Part shown: positions 1 to 11,127 of the stretch, piece by piece
Layout of the letters: every line of letters begins with the position of its first letter
How positions within the stretch are numbered: the stretch's first letter is position 1
Assembly: GCA_002917075.1 (NCBI GenBank)
Contig: NTMA01000002.1
Coordinates: 372,001 to 436,000 of the forward strand
Source of the DNA: Hawksworthiomyces lignivorus
Taxonomy: Eukaryota > Ascomycota > Sordariomycetes > Ophiostomatales > Ophiostomataceae
Length of the DNA stretch: 64,000 nt
Reading direction: 5' to 3'
Program-made: the position numbers and the translations under genes
Notes under the pieces: generated by a model
Told to the model about the DNA's origin: nothing
Seen by the model: only the letters and a program-made list of their open reading frames with translations
Databases searched by the model: none

Positions 1-376
1 TCAACCGGTGCTCGACCTTTGAATCTTCGCTGGGTGTCTTATTTTCCTGTTTTCTACACACATAAAATTATATTTGGTATTAAATTGGCCTGACTGTGCT
101 GGAAGTATCGCATTTCGTCAAAGACGTATCACGTGAATTGTGCCCAAACAGGAAGCCCCGCTAACAAAGAAATTCGCAGTAACAAAATAAATTTTCGAGA
201 TGGCAGCTTTTCTTCTTACAAATAAGACTTCACTCGTTCCATAGCTCTCCCGCACGTCAGTCACTAGTCGCCTCCCGCACACCTCGCTTCACTTGTGGTC
301 TCTCTCCTCATTACTCCTGTGCTCGATCGAGATAACTACCCTCTTCCTCCTTACTTACCCCCTCCCAACCGCAACA
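1..376. other. Upstream flank of RPB8
   Basis: No gene is visible here. The last 140 bases before the RPB8 start are pyrimidine-rich (CT-rich), as is common in the promoter and 5' leader of ascomycete genes. Other short reading frames begin in this leader, but they do not match the RPB8 family N-terminus. I see no clear TATA box. Confidence 0.5.
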
Positions 377-932
377 ATGTCCGGCGCCGCAGGCGACAGC
401 CAGCTGTTCGAAGACAGCTTCACGATCACCAATGTCGACCAGTCCAAGTACGACCGCGTAGCACGCGTCTACGCGACATCTACAGACGCGCAGACTGTCA
501 TGAGCCTAGACATTAACATTGAGCTCTTCCCCTGCCTCGTGGGCGAGAATCTGACCGTGGTGCTGGCCACGACGCTGTCGCTCGATGGCTCGCGCGAGGA
601 GGAGAAAGGCTGGCGGGACCTGACCAAGCCGGGCGCCGCAGGCTCCGGCGACTCGACCCTGGCCGACCTGTACGACTACGTGTGCTACGGCAAGATCTAC
701 AAGTTTGAGGACGGCGACGACGGCCAGACAATGTACGAGAAGCCAGACATGTCCCCCAATCTTTGTTCTGCCTATTAGAGACATATATTCCTTCACCCGT
801 GCATATTTACTAACAAACCCCTTTAGCAAGGCATACATTTCCTTTGGTGGCCTGCTCATGTCGCTGGCTGGCCCCTTCAAGAAGCTGACGCCTCTGCGGG
901 TGGACTACACCTACCTGCTGGTGAAGAAATAA
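377..932 (+). CDS. RPB8: RNA polymerases I/II/III shared subunit RPABC3 (Rpb8)
   Basis: This encodes the small subunit shared by the three nuclear RNA polymerases (Rpb8/ABC14.5), an OB-fold protein in the core enzyme. Two exons, 377-732 and 827-932, give 153 residues, the usual family length (about 145-155). The 94-nt intron starts GTACGA, has a perfect TACTAAC branch point at 809-815 and ends CTTTAG; splicing creates an Ile codon and keeps frame. Family landmarks are the N-terminal LFEDSFTITNVD stretch, the DYVCYGKIYKFE strand and, after the splice, SFGGLLMSL followed by the C-terminal YLLVKK. The ATG at 377 was chosen because homologues begin just ahead of this first strand; upstream in-frame sequence is leader-like. 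It converges with the Nudix gene on the opposite strand. Confidence 0.95.
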
Positions 933-1331
933 AAATTGGGCAGGAGAGGAGATTTCGTTTCTTTTTGAAGTGTTATGTGCCATGGGCCTTATCCCCCCTC
1001 CCATCTGGCCATGGATCTCTTGCAGCGTGGGTATGCATTATAATTTGCGGGCGGCATGGAGGCTTTTCAGAGGACATAGAAAAACTGGAGGGCAAGGCGT
1101 TTGGCGTTGGATATTTATATGGTACAAGACGGACAAAAAAACGTTGTGAATGAAAAACAAGAGGATGAGATGAGAGGAGCCGCATTCGGCAGAAAAAAAA
1201 CAGAGAGGCGCGAACCAAGAAAGAAAGCAAGTGCAACGTAAATTCATTTTCACCATATCTTTCTCCATTTATTTTTTTGTCTTGTTTATTTCACCATTGG
1301 TTCCTCTTCGCCGGCCGTTTTTGGGCGATCC
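933..1331. other. Convergent spacer RPB8 / Nudix gene
   Basis: This short 3'-to-3' spacer holds the terminators of both flanking genes. It is AT-rich in places, with A- and T-runs near 1190 and 1270. No gene is supported. Confidence 0.6.
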
Positions 1332-2303
1332 CTATGACTTCGCGGTCGCCTCGTGCGGCCCGGGGAACGGCAGGACGCGGCGCAGGCGCTGGATGATGGC
1401 GTCGTAGTCGGGCTCGTTGTCGCGGGTGAGGACGCCGTGGCGGATGAGGAAGTCGACGAGCACGACGGCGCAGTTGGGCTTATAGAGCCCCCGGGCGAGC
1501 TGGTCGCGGACCTCGGCGGCGGAGCAGAGGCGGAAGGACTCGACTTCGCCGTCCTTGGGCGTGGGCACGACGTCAGCGGGCAGCGGCAGGTCGTAGATCC
1601 ACTCGCACTCGGGGTAGACGTAGCCCGGCTCGCCGCCCGCGCGCTCGTCCGTGATGTACACGTACGTGATCTCGCCCTGGGGCCGCGCGCGCCCCCGCAC
1701 CACCGCGTCTGCCAGCGACGCCTCCTCGTCCGCCTCGCGCACCACGCACTCGAACGGGTCCTCGCCCGTCATCAGCCCGCCCGCCACCGTGTTGTCCAGC
1801 ATCCCCGGGTACGTCGACTTGTTGGCCGCCCGCCGCGGCACCCAGATCTGCAGGCCCTCCCCCTCCTTCTTTTCGCTGCCCTCCACGTACGCCGTCAGGT
1901 GCACGCCGTACCGCACCACCCCCAGCAGCCCCGTCGCCGCCCGCTCCACGCTAAACAGCAGCACCCCGTTGCGGCCGTACACGGGCCACGGCTCGTCGCG
2001 CCAACTGCCCAGCACCTTGAACGTGCCCTGCCGCCGCCAGTACTGGTTCAGCGCGTCCAGCGCCTTGGTCCGCGCCGGCTCCGTCGTCTGCCGCCGCAGC
2101 AGCCGGTGCAGCGGTACCGTGCCCGCGGCGTCGGCGGCCGCCTGCAGGTCGACGTCCGAGCAGAGGCCCATGGCGTCGAGCTCCGACGCCGGAACCCGCA
2201 CCAGCTCTGCAAAGACGGTCCGCAGCATGTAGCCGATCGGGAACACATCTCCGTCGCCCCCCTGGTCGCTGTCGGACCACACGACCGTGTACACCTTGCT
2301 CAT
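1332..2303 (-). CDS. Nudix hydrolase with DUF4743 N-terminal domain (yeast YJR142W type)
   Basis: This is a single-exon gene of 323 residues. The N-terminal half matches the DUF4743 domain found ahead of Nudix domains in fungal proteins often annotated as thiamine pyrophosphokinase-related. The C-terminal half is a Nudix fold. The Nudix box lies around residues 175-198 and fits G-x5-E-x7-REUxEExGU, with READEEASL as its core; the usual Gly near the end of the box is Ser. Later landmarks are the PECEWIYDLPLP segment and DGEVESFRL. Known relatives hydrolyse damaged (oxo- or oxy-) thiamine diphosphate; that substrate is inferred here from family only. Despite the common annotation I see no thiamine pyrophosphokinase catalytic domain. 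The ATG at 2303 starts a protein of normal length. It is divergent from the Hikeshi gene. Confidence 0.88.
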   Translation of the reverse strand: MSKVYTVVWSDSDQGGDGDVFPIGYMLRTVFAELVRVPASELDAMGLCSDVDLQAAADAAGTVPLHRLLRRQTTEPARTKALDALNQYWRRQGTFKVLGSWRDEPWPVYGRNGVLLFSVERAATGLLGVVRYGVHLTAYVEGSEKKEGEGLQIWVPRRAANKSTYPGMLDNTVAGGLMTGEDPFECVVREADEEASLADAVVRGRARPQGEITYVYITDERAGGEPGYVYPECEWIYDLPLPADVVPTPKDGEVESFRLCSAAEVRDQLARGLYKPNCAVVLVDFLIRHGVLTRDNEPDYDAIIQRLRRVLPFPGPHEATAKS

Positions 2304-3197
2304 GTGCGCCGCATACCCGCTGGGGTCCGTCGACTCATATGGAAACCTATAGACCGCGCCGTCAGCTCAGACGACGTCATGAAAACTCCACGTGCACAGA
2401 GTGTCCTGCTACGCACGCATCACAATTGTCGATAAGGTCAAGGTTGCTATAGAGTTTCGCCATGATTGGAGGAGTTTGGCTGAGGCAGCATGAAAATACG
2501 AACTAAGAAAGAAAAGGCAACGGTGAGACACAAGGAAATACAGATAGCGGTATGCCAAAATCTATTTACAAAATGCTACATACATGCCGAACAGTATATG
2601 GGACTTATTCCCCAAGAAACGGGGCCGGGAGAGGCCCAACTCCCCGTCTTATTTCGACAAGCAGCTAATTGCGAGTCTCTGCTGTGCTAACAGTCTCCGC
2701 CTTTCACAAGTCACCAGAGCTGATAGCCGGCTCGAAACTTTTTTTTTTTTCTTTGCTTTCCCTTTCACCCCCGCCTCAATGCCGCATCGGCTGGCACCAG
2801 TTTGTCTTTGATTATCAAACTAGATCCGCCCACAGGGAGAAATTTTGTGGTTCCTTCAACATTAGAGCTCTGCGGGTTTTAGCTCTCGTTAGCAGAAGCT
2901 GAGAGAACAGTGCAGAAGGCTAGCGAAAGCAGAGCACGCGGACAGGTAGCTCTCTCTCTCTTATATTTCATGACGGGATCCGCTCAGGTGCTGCAGATCA
3001 GCCAATATCTTATTAAACTTGCTTCCACTCTCGCCAGCAGAAGCATTGAAGTCTAGAACGCAGCATAGAAAAAGAAAAGACAGTCACGCTTGCCATTGGC
3101 TTTTTTTTTTCAGTCTCCGTTTTACCGTACGCTCTCGAATTGTTTTCCACCACACGGCGTCTGCCCTCTCCAGAGGTACAGCAGCAACTTAGACGAG
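2304..3197. other. Divergent promoter region Nudix / Hikeshi
   Basis: This spacer drives two divergent genes. It contains T-runs near 2740 and 3105, and the approximately 110 bases before the Hikeshi start are CT-rich. No coding region is convincing. Confidence 0.6.
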
Positions 3198-3827
3198 ATG
3201 GCACAGCCGCTCTTTGGCATCGTCCCCGCAGGCCTGCCGGTGCTCACCACGCCTGCCGAGACCCCTTCGCCGACATCCTTCATCTACTCGATTCCGCCGC
3301 CCGCCGACAGCAGCAAGCACTTTAGCCACGTCGTCGTCTTCTTGCTGCCGGGCGTCGCCCTGCCGCCCGGCAGCGCCGCCGCCATCTACCTGGTGACGCC
3401 GCCGACCGCACCCGGTCAGACCACGCCGTCGTCGCGGTTCCTGGGCGGCATCGGCCCCGGCAAGGAGTCGGCCATCTTCAAGCTGGGCAGCGGCGGCAGC
3501 GGCGGCGGCGCACAGCAGCAGCCGCAGCCGACGGTCTTGGGCGTCAGCATCGAGGAAGCCGGCAGCGTGGCGGCGCGAATCGAGGAGCTCAAGGCCAGTA
3601 AGCCGGCAGCTGGCACGGGCGCAGCTGGCAGCAGCGGCGGCGGGCCCTCCACGCTCGTCCTGGCGCAGCGCATCATCCAGAATGCGTTCAACTTCTTGGC
3701 CAGCTACAGCAGCGGCGGCGGCGGCAGTGCCGAGGTGGTGCCCCTGCGGGCGTTCGAGGAGTGGTGGCGCAAGTTTGAGAGCCGGGTGCGGACAGACCCC
3801 ACGTTCCTGGAGCGGGCGACAGAATGA
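3198..3827 (+). CDS. OPI10: Hikeshi / OPI10 family protein (DUF775)
   Basis: This single-exon gene encodes 209 residues, matching the family's usual 190-210. Hikeshi proteins bind FG-nucleoporins and ATP-bound Hsp70 and carry Hsp70 into the nucleus under heat stress. In yeast the homologue is OPI10, named for an inositol-excretion phenotype. Visible family landmarks are LFGIVPAGLPV at the N-terminus, the HVVVFLLPG strand, FLGGIGPGKESAIFKL in the middle (family core FLGxxxNxKPSAIFK) and LAQRIIQNAFNFLASY towards the C-terminus. A Gly/Gln-rich insertion follows the core motif, and a second Gly/Ser-rich stretch follows the SIEEAGSVAARIEEL helix. The same frame is open upstream to 3090, but the ATG at 3198 was chosen because the family begins with this segment and the upstream bases look like a CT-rich leader. 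Confidence 0.92.
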   Translation: MAQPLFGIVPAGLPVLTTPAETPSPTSFIYSIPPPADSSKHFSHVVVFLLPGVALPPGSAAAIYLVTPPTAPGQTTPSSRFLGGIGPGKESAIFKLGSGGSGGGAQQQPQPTVLGVSIEEAGSVAARIEELKASKPAAGTGAAGSSGGGPSTLVLAQRIIQNAFNFLASYSSGGGGSAEVVPLRAFEEWWRKFESRVRTDPTFLERATE

Positions 3828-4610
3828 GCGGAGCGGACGAGCTGCGCCAAGAACGAGTTTCTTGGCTGAGGCTGGCAATTTGAAACAGATAGAAGACGTC
3901 GAACGTCAACCCGAGCTTTGAAGAAGTGCTTGCGATGCACTGCACCACAAACAGTCGGGGCCGCGGCCGAGACGCGAGATGGCGTCGAGCAGCAGCTCGA
4001 GAGTGGGGGGGAAAGCGTCGAGATGATGGGAAGATGGATGGCTGGATGGAGAAGCCTACTTCAAAGAAAGAACGGTCTATGTGCATGGCATGGAGATGTC
4101 ACTCCGGATGCCACTGCAAATCTAGATAGACACTTAACTCGACGGTGGCGTGGACGCCCGCCGCTATCATAGAGAATGATCGAGAGAAATCCTGAACCGG
4201 ACTTAGGTTGCATCAAGGAAAGCGCTGTCCGATTAATAGAAGAAGCCTATTCATTTTTCTTAGACTAGTATCTGTTTTATGAAACCCGCCGGTGAATTTA
4301 TCTACAAGAAGTGTGGACCGAAACGATACAAAACTAGGTCTATGGTACCCAATCCGCATTTCGCAGTCCTCCCATACCTTTCCCTCCTCTCATATGTTGC
4401 TCTAGAGATTTTGACGTGGTTGTTGTGTTATGACAGCAGCCGTAATACGTTGCTCAAAAAAAAAAGGGGGGGGACAGATGCAATATAACGCCCAACGGAA
4501 AGAAAACCAGTCCTTCCTATTCCTTGCCCTTTTGCTCCGGTATGCCAAAATAGATCAGACAAAAAAGCACCCATTAATATTAAAATAGTTCATACCCTTG
4601 GTAATAATCT
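3828..4610. other. Convergent spacer OPI10 / YND1
   Basis: This is a 3'-to-3' spacer. It contains an A10G7 homopolymer junction near 4457-4473. Nothing else was recognised. Confidence 0.55.
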
Positions 4611-6959
4611 CTAGTCCTCCGGCAGTGGTGCCATGAGTGGACTCTTCAGCCGTGTAGGACTAGTTGCCCGGCTTCTACGTCCAGCATTCAGCATCTGCAA
4701 GGAGGGCGTCAGCCGTTCGCGGCTCTCTGTCCGCACAACGAGGCCGCTTCGATCAATCGCCGATTCTGTTGTTCGGTTGTCGTCGAACATGCCAATGTTC
4801 AGTTGTGGTGTGGCCAAGCCTGAAGTCCGCGCCAGACGTGATGACGAGCTGCCAGATCCGTCACTGCTATCCGAGATAAAATCGTCGTCGAGAGCCTCGA
4901 TGTCGCCCAATTCGAACTGGCCTAGCTGGCCCTCCTCTAGCACACGTTCGTAGTCTCGTGAATGCCGCCGAAACAACTTCTTAGCCAGATTCGCCAAGCC
5001 GCCGGCGCCACCGCTGGAGCTTCCAGCACCAATGACACCAAACCGGCTTGGCTTCCGTGGGCTTCCCGGCCACCGGGACCGGCGAATCATAGAGCCGACC
5101 TTATTGAAGAACCGCATGCGACGCTCCTTCTTTCGCAGTACAAGCGCAAAGATGATGACGATAATCAACAAAAAGAACAGACCCGATGACGTCGACTTCC
5201 CGCGGGCCTTCCCGAGCAGACCATCCGTAGCTTCGCTCCAGTCATCGTGGTCACTGCCGCTACCATCCTTGCCGCTGCCAGATTTGAGCGGCTCCCAGGT
5301 AGACCCAGCATATGTAAAATCGGTCGGGACGCTGCCGTCTTTCGTATTGCTGCCGAATCCAACAGCCAGGTCTTTGCTGCTCCCACTGCTGCTGCCAGCT
5401 CCAGTTGGTGGTACCTGTCCAGCCGCATACAGCAACATACGACCCAGCGTCCAGCTGACCTCTACGCTGTCAATCTTGTCGACGGGGCGGAAGGCGGTAG
5501 AGGCGTATCCCATGTCTTTTGCCTCTTCCAATGCCTCGTGAGACACATTGAATCCTGGCAGTTTGTCCAATCCCACACGCGGGATGCCAATACCCTCATG
5601 CAGAACACTAATAACCCACGATGCTTTGAAGCATGCCTGCTGGGCGTCCAGAATTGTCCGCTCTGGATCCTTGCTCTTTTTCCGCGCCTCTTTCGCCGCA
5701 CCGCCGGTAATGTCGTCGGTAATTCGGGACCAATCCTGATTGCAGAACTCGCGGACTTTCCCCTGGTAGGTGTTAAAGTCGTAAGCCATGTCCCCCTTCT
5801 CGCCAAAAAAGCCGTGAGTTGAGTGGTAGTATTCCGAGACGCCGACAAAGTGGTTGATATTGTAATCGATGCTCGGTACGGGATCGTGGATCAGACATGG
5901 GTGTGACCCTTCGCCACACGTAGTATCCTTAGCCAGCAGCGGCTTTGTGCCGATAAGACAGCTGGCAAAGTCTCCCGTACCGATGAGGAGGGGATCGCTG
6001 CCACGAGATGTATACGACGATATAGCCTCGTCTCTCGCTGCCGCAGCCTTGCCGCTTTCTACGACTTGACCATCCAGCGTAGTCCGCAGGCCTTTGGGTA
6101 AACATGGGTCAGGAATATCACCGCCGATGGCAACAACTTCGCGGAAGCGCTCGGTCAGGGTTTTGACATATGACTCGCGGGCCTTGTTCACACCGAAGCC
6201 AAGCCATGTCGCCGTGAAGACGCGGTGCTCAGACGGCTTACCGTCAAGGGTACGGAGGCGGACAAGCTTTAGATCGTTTGCGTGCTCTGCGGCTTCGGTG
6301 GTGTTTGGTGCAAAGGCAATCTGGGCAGACGCACCGCCCATGTCGAGAAAGCCGTAGGTATGGTGGTTCTGGCCGTGGACGTGCTTTTCGGGGTGGTCGA
6401 AGCCGCCCAGAAGGTAGTTGGCGGCCAGCCAGCCGTAAAGGCCTTCTGTCTCGCCGGAAATGACCTGGATGTTTTGGCTGCAATCGGGAAGCGAAAACTG
6501 AGTGTGTTGGCGGAGGTAGGAGCACATCTCACGGAGCAGAGCTGTCTGCTGCAGCTGAGGCAGGAACCGCATGCCGGCAGTAGCCATGAGGAAGATGGGA
6601 GTATCGGCAACCATGTCGTCTGGGACAATTTCGAGAGCGTAGTCGATCAGGGACTGCAGGTGAGCAGTACCTACCTCGGCCGGCTTTTCACCGAATGTCG
6701 ACACGCCAGGGCGGATTTTCTTGGTCCATTTTGTCTTGATCTTTGGGAGACTGTGCAGTTCATCGGTCGACGCGTCTTTGATAGCCCGCGCCGGGTCTTT
6801 CCAGCGATATACGTGCAGCCGACTGCCCGAGGAACCGGCGTCAATAATGACACCCCACCGCCCTATTAGAAAGGACTGTCAGCAACATGAAAGACGTGCC
6901 ATTTTTGCTATGAAATAGAAATAGGGGCTGTTCTGAGGCGACGTACATTTTTTCCCCAT
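4611..6959 (-). CDS. YND1: Golgi apyrase, GDA1/CD39 family (YND1 type)
   Basis: This nucleoside tri/diphosphatase hydrolyses nucleotides in the Golgi lumen, supporting nucleotide-sugar transport and glycosylation. Two exons (minus strand) are 6959-6947, only 13 nt, and 6862-4611. The 84-nt intron is GTACGT...TAG, and the product is 754 residues. The splice rebuilds MGKKWRWGVIIDAGSSGS, which matches the start of Ynd1 homologues; without exon 1 the first apyrase region would lack a start. Apyrase regions: DAGSSGSRLHVY (12-23), MATAGMRFLP (97-106), SGETEGLYGW (140-149, with the likely catalytic Glu144) and GFLDMGGASAQIAF (from 175). One transmembrane helix lies at about 563-585 (GLFFLLIIVIIFALVL), followed by a basic and then acidic/Ser-rich cytosolic tail of about 170 residues. 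There is no N-terminal signal, as in yeast Ynd1. The sequence upstream is pyrimidine-rich on the coding strand. Confidence 0.94.
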
Positions 6960-8594
6960 TGGGAGGCGTTTGGAGATACAGAGGGAGAGGAGAACGTCGG
7001 TCGCGTCTTCGAAAAATTGGAGACGGTGTCAACGCAAGAACGAGTGTCTGCGAGGGATAGCAGGTCGGGATGGAAATGAATCGCAGTTCAAGATTTTTGT
7101 GTCGTCATGGAGTCGACTAGAAAGCGTAAACGCGACTACAAAGGGAGACGAAACGAGCGGTTGGAGAAGTCGCTGAGGAAGAAAAGGAGTTCGATTTCGA
7201 TTCGCGATACTGTCTAGATTCTGTGAGGATCAGGAGGGAAACGATTCGTCAATCGGACAAGGCCAAGAAGAAAGAAGATCAAAAGGCTGCGAAGACAAAG
7301 AAAGCGAATGACAAAGAATTTCAAGCGATAGTGAGGTATTGTAGTTGAAAACCAGTAGAATAGCAAAAAGTTGGATGTAGTATGCAAAAGCGCAGATAGA
7401 GATAAGAGAGCAAAAAAGAAAGGGAAAATTCAGCTGGTCTCTTACTACATACGTGAACAGAGCGTAATATTATTTTTTATTGCTTTTTTTGCCCCAAAAA
7501 GGCTGAAGGTGACGAATGGCGATAAGAGAGGGAGGAGCAACCGACAAACTGCTAACTACACGTAACCGCAGCAAGATAATGCGTGTTTGGAAGGAATCCA
7601 CCAGGCGATTTACCTGCTTCTATGCCAAAACTGGAAATAGCCAATTAATGGCACACCCGCGCTACAGCAGGAGCGATAGGCTCTGTTAGTAACCACACGT
7701 GCTTTAGTGCACTTGGGCTGCTTCCAACTGCGTATTTTCACAGTATCGTGTCTCTTTCAATATTTTCTATCATTGGGAGGGAGGATCTCCTGATGGGTCC
7801 GTCGGGGTTTCCTTTTGCTACCATTTTGTGGTAGTCTCTTTCTTTTTTTAGCGCACCACTAGCGGAAGCGGCATTGCTCAACTCAGCAACCAATGTTCTC
7901 CATTCCATGGCTGCCCAGTCAGAAACACAGTGCGTGACGTGCAACAAGCTCGGAATACGATGCTGCAGTGTGGTGGTGTGTTGATGCATGCGGTGACTCG
8001 CTGCTGCTGGGTTGCCATCGCACTGTGCTGAAGCTTGTCCTTCTCCCCCCTACCAGAAACACTCCCGACGTCGTTCATGCAACAGGATTTCTTTGGGTCG
8101 CAGCATTACGTGTAATATGGCCAGCCCGTAAGCGTAAGCTGCTACTGAGGCTTGTTACAGCTGTCGTAGCAAAGCAACACATCGGCCAGCCTACCAAGCA
8201 AACGCTACTCCGTAATTCTGCATATACGAGTACGAGTACAACAAGGTCGATGACGCTATACGGTGAAAACCAACCAGCATCTAGACGTCCACATGGCTTA
8301 CAAAGTATGAGTACGAGTAGCGGCCGTATTAAGGGTATACAGGAAAGTCAAACCCGGCCACTATGATCGGATGATCCACCTTTGGCCCGAGACTTGCTCG
8401 TGTTCCGGAATACGTCTTTCGATACTGTCTCTGTTTACGAATGGCCCAGCTTCTGGCCCTGTGGCTCCTAGATTGACGAGATAGCTGCTGTCTGAACCAT
8501 TTTATGAACAAGGGTTCGTCTCGCAATGGCGGCGAGACAAATAGAAGACAGAAGAAAAGAAGCTTAGCCAGATCATCACTTCTACCGTCCTTAA

Positions 8595-8710
8595 GGGACT
8601 TTGTTTCGGGACTTTGTTTCGGGACTTTGTTTCGGGACTTTGTTTCGGGACTTTGTTTCGGGACTTTGTTTCGGGACTTTGTTTCGGGACTTTGTTTCGG
8701 GACTTTGTTT
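8595..8710. repeat. 13-bp tandem repeat, about 9 copies
   Basis: The unit GGGACTTTGTTTC is repeated without visible divergence across 116 bases (8.9 copies), and the last copy runs into TTATTTTG. Because 13 is not a multiple of 3, any reading frame through it repeats every 39 bases (13 residues). The array lies between genes and is flanked by AT-rich sequence downstream. It is a minisatellite; no function is visible. Confidence 0.97.
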
Positions 8711-9184
8711 ATTTTGTCACATCAACATAATTTTTTCTTTTTTTTAATACTTATTTTAAATAAAGTCTTTCGGCTCTTCATCAGCAACAAGAAGGCTACT
8801 TTAAACATGTAACTTATGGATCGCCTATTAACACACGAAGAAAAACTTGCGCTGCCGACTTATGAGAAATGAAATATGCAAAAGGAAATATATACGCTAT
8901 GGATAAATCAAGCTTGGCACCTCTCTGGAGGAGAGGGCACTTCGCACAAGACCGCGGGCAAGTTTCCCTTGCAAAACCAAGATAGAGCGATAAGTATTTT
9001 GCTACGTGCAAAAAAGGATATCCCACCAGTTGGGTTTTAACGTTTGGAAGCAACGCCGTGGGACGAAATCCAGGGCTGCTTTGAAGAGGGCACAGCTTCC
9101 TCGAATGCCTGTCAGGGTTTTCATGGAGCCGCCGGCGCATCTATGAGTATGGCCGCAGCGGCCGCAGAGGCCGCGTAGACCGCC

Positions 9185-10013
9185 ATGGTCAAATCACTGG
9201 GGATTGAGGACGATGCGAATGTGTTAACCATCGCCCGTGGATTCACTTTTGAGATGCGTTGCATGTCTCTTGAGAAGCTCACTCTTGTCCTCATGCTTCT
9301 GCATGTGGCACTGTATCAACTTCATGCCGCTCAGCATCTACACTTGCGGAGCCTGAATTTTGTAACGTGTGACTTAGCTTCCGACACGATCAATCAACGA
9401 TTTCTCCGGCTTGGATATGTAGCTTTCCTGGCGATTGTTGCTCATATGAAGGCTGTGGGCTCCCAAGTGGGAAGGGAAGCAGTGTGCAATCCGTTTCTTA
9501 CTTGCCCATAGTATTCTAGGAATCCAATATCTCATCGAAGATGTCGAGGTTATGTGCGGAGGAGTGGTGCACGCAAGGAATTTTTCTACAGGCAGCTTGG
9601 AGATGTGCAACTGGGATGTATATCTTACGAACCTTGGCGCCGATGGTTGTTAGCAATGTCGCTGCGCACGTACTCGTCCTTTCTGAGGCCGTTCGGAAGT
9701 CGACATGGATCACTCGAAAAACAGACGCCTCAGGACTCTGGCTCGTCGCGTGAGAGACCGCCTCAGATTCTAATAATGCGATTTCGTTGCTCTTGTATAG
9801 CAAGCCGTTTTGTAGCTTGCTTGTATTAGTTGGTCCAGTCGGCTTATGGCTGTTGGCATTGTTGGTAAGTGTCATGATTGAATAACCAGTAGAAGTTCCC
9901 CTGGCATGACAAGCGTGATGAGTGGTGATGATAGTGCAATGAAGACGGTTAACGTCAAAATAATAACGTGGGCATATTTGCAACCTGTTTTCTATCTTCT
10001 TTAGAGAAATCAA
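9185..10013. pseudogene. Possible decayed coding region
   Basis: An 829-base stretch holds a 108-codon frame on the plus strand (9185-9511, ATG start) and, on the minus strand, frames of 165 and 78 codons (9516-10013 and 9374-9610) that overlap in different phases. Frames staggered like this on one strand can result from frameshift decay of an older gene. No motif, domain or family is recognised in any frame. Chance cannot be excluded. Confidence 0.2.
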
Positions 10014-11127
10014 TTGAGCTGGCCGTTCTTATACGTACGCTTGTCTACCTACACCAGGTGTGTCAGGTTCAGTAGAACCGTCTGTAATTTACGTGAACAG
10101 TGTCTTTTAGACTATTCAGAAGTATGGATATCTTCACCTTGACGATACGAGAGGTGAATATGGTTTCTGTCCTATAAAACAGCATCGCAATAAGATAGAG
10201 AGTCGGCTAGCCTTTTGGCTCAAAGGGAAAGTATTGAGCGGATTTGTTCATAAGAACCCATATTAAATAAACTTGTTAAAAGAAAAGTTGTCTTGCGACC
10301 GCACCTTGTCGCAAACATGACGTTCAAGACAAAGAGTAAAATTGAGCAGTGACAGACCTGTTCATATGCATATGCACACAAAGTTGTTGTTCGCTCGACA
10401 GTGACGTCATTTGTGCAGCAGGCAGCTAGGATTGTCTATTTCGCGACAAGATCCAACTACGCAATTGACGACAGATAAGAGGATGGCCTCGATAGGAGGA
10501 AATAAAATTATCGTGGAGGATAGCTTGTAGAAACACCGGAAAGTGGCACAGAAGGGCAATCAGCTGTAAACCTCGCCGTCCGATCTAGAACGACAGCGGG
10601 TTCTCCCGGCCTGTTGATGGTTTGATTGGCGCTACTACAGGGTCCATTTGGGCATCGGATGCCTCCGCTGACGCCTGCGCCCTCCTCCGGGTAGTATTGT
10701 GACTGTTGAGCTTTTCTGCCGAAGACGGGTAACTCGCACTACAAGTGTGGATGGTGTCTTTGCGGCACTCTAGCTTGTATCTTTGTCGTCCTTCCCTTTC
10801 GGGTGCCTCAGCCCGTCACTAAGTTAAGCCGCGCGCGCGTCACCTGGCAGGAAGGGAGAAAACCAGGCAGCCAGCAATAGGCTGTCCGGATTCTGACGTC
10901 TTTCCAGCTAAGATACCAATAGCGTCGAGGACTACGTTGGACTGCCGAGTACTTTAAATGCACTCTTAATCTCGCGTCTTGTCTGTCTTCTCACTCTGCT
11001 TGCATTCTCTTCCACTTCTCACGAGCACCAACCGTACTTCTGGCAACAGTTCCTTGAGTCCATAGACCTATCTGATCTACCTCCACTCCTCTGCCTTTCT
11101 TCGATTTTGTTGACTTGCTTGTTCAAC

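Larger units (their letters stand above)
6960..11127. other. 4.2-kb spacer between YND1 and PBI2
   Basis: The YND1 side (about 6960-7350) is purine-rich on the plus strand, so CT-rich in YND1 orientation; it is probably promoter or leader. A 13-bp tandem repeat sits at 8595-8710. TACGAGTAC-type words occur at 8225-8239 and 8306-8320. At 9185-10013 several overlapping frames of 78-165 codons on both strands may be a decayed gene, but none resembles a family I know. The last approximately 150 bases before PBI2 are CT-rich. Confidence 0.45.

Noticed and set aside
1353..2435. 360-codon plus-strand frame opposite the Nudix gene
   Set aside because: It is a mirror frame caused by high GC at third positions. 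The opposite strand carries clear DUF4743 and Nudix motifs.
10200..10260. Segment resembling the 5' part of U2 snRNA (CCTTTTGGCT word)
   Set aside because: Only a ten-base word matches. The branch-site-pairing region expected downstream is absent, and no snRNA structure follows.
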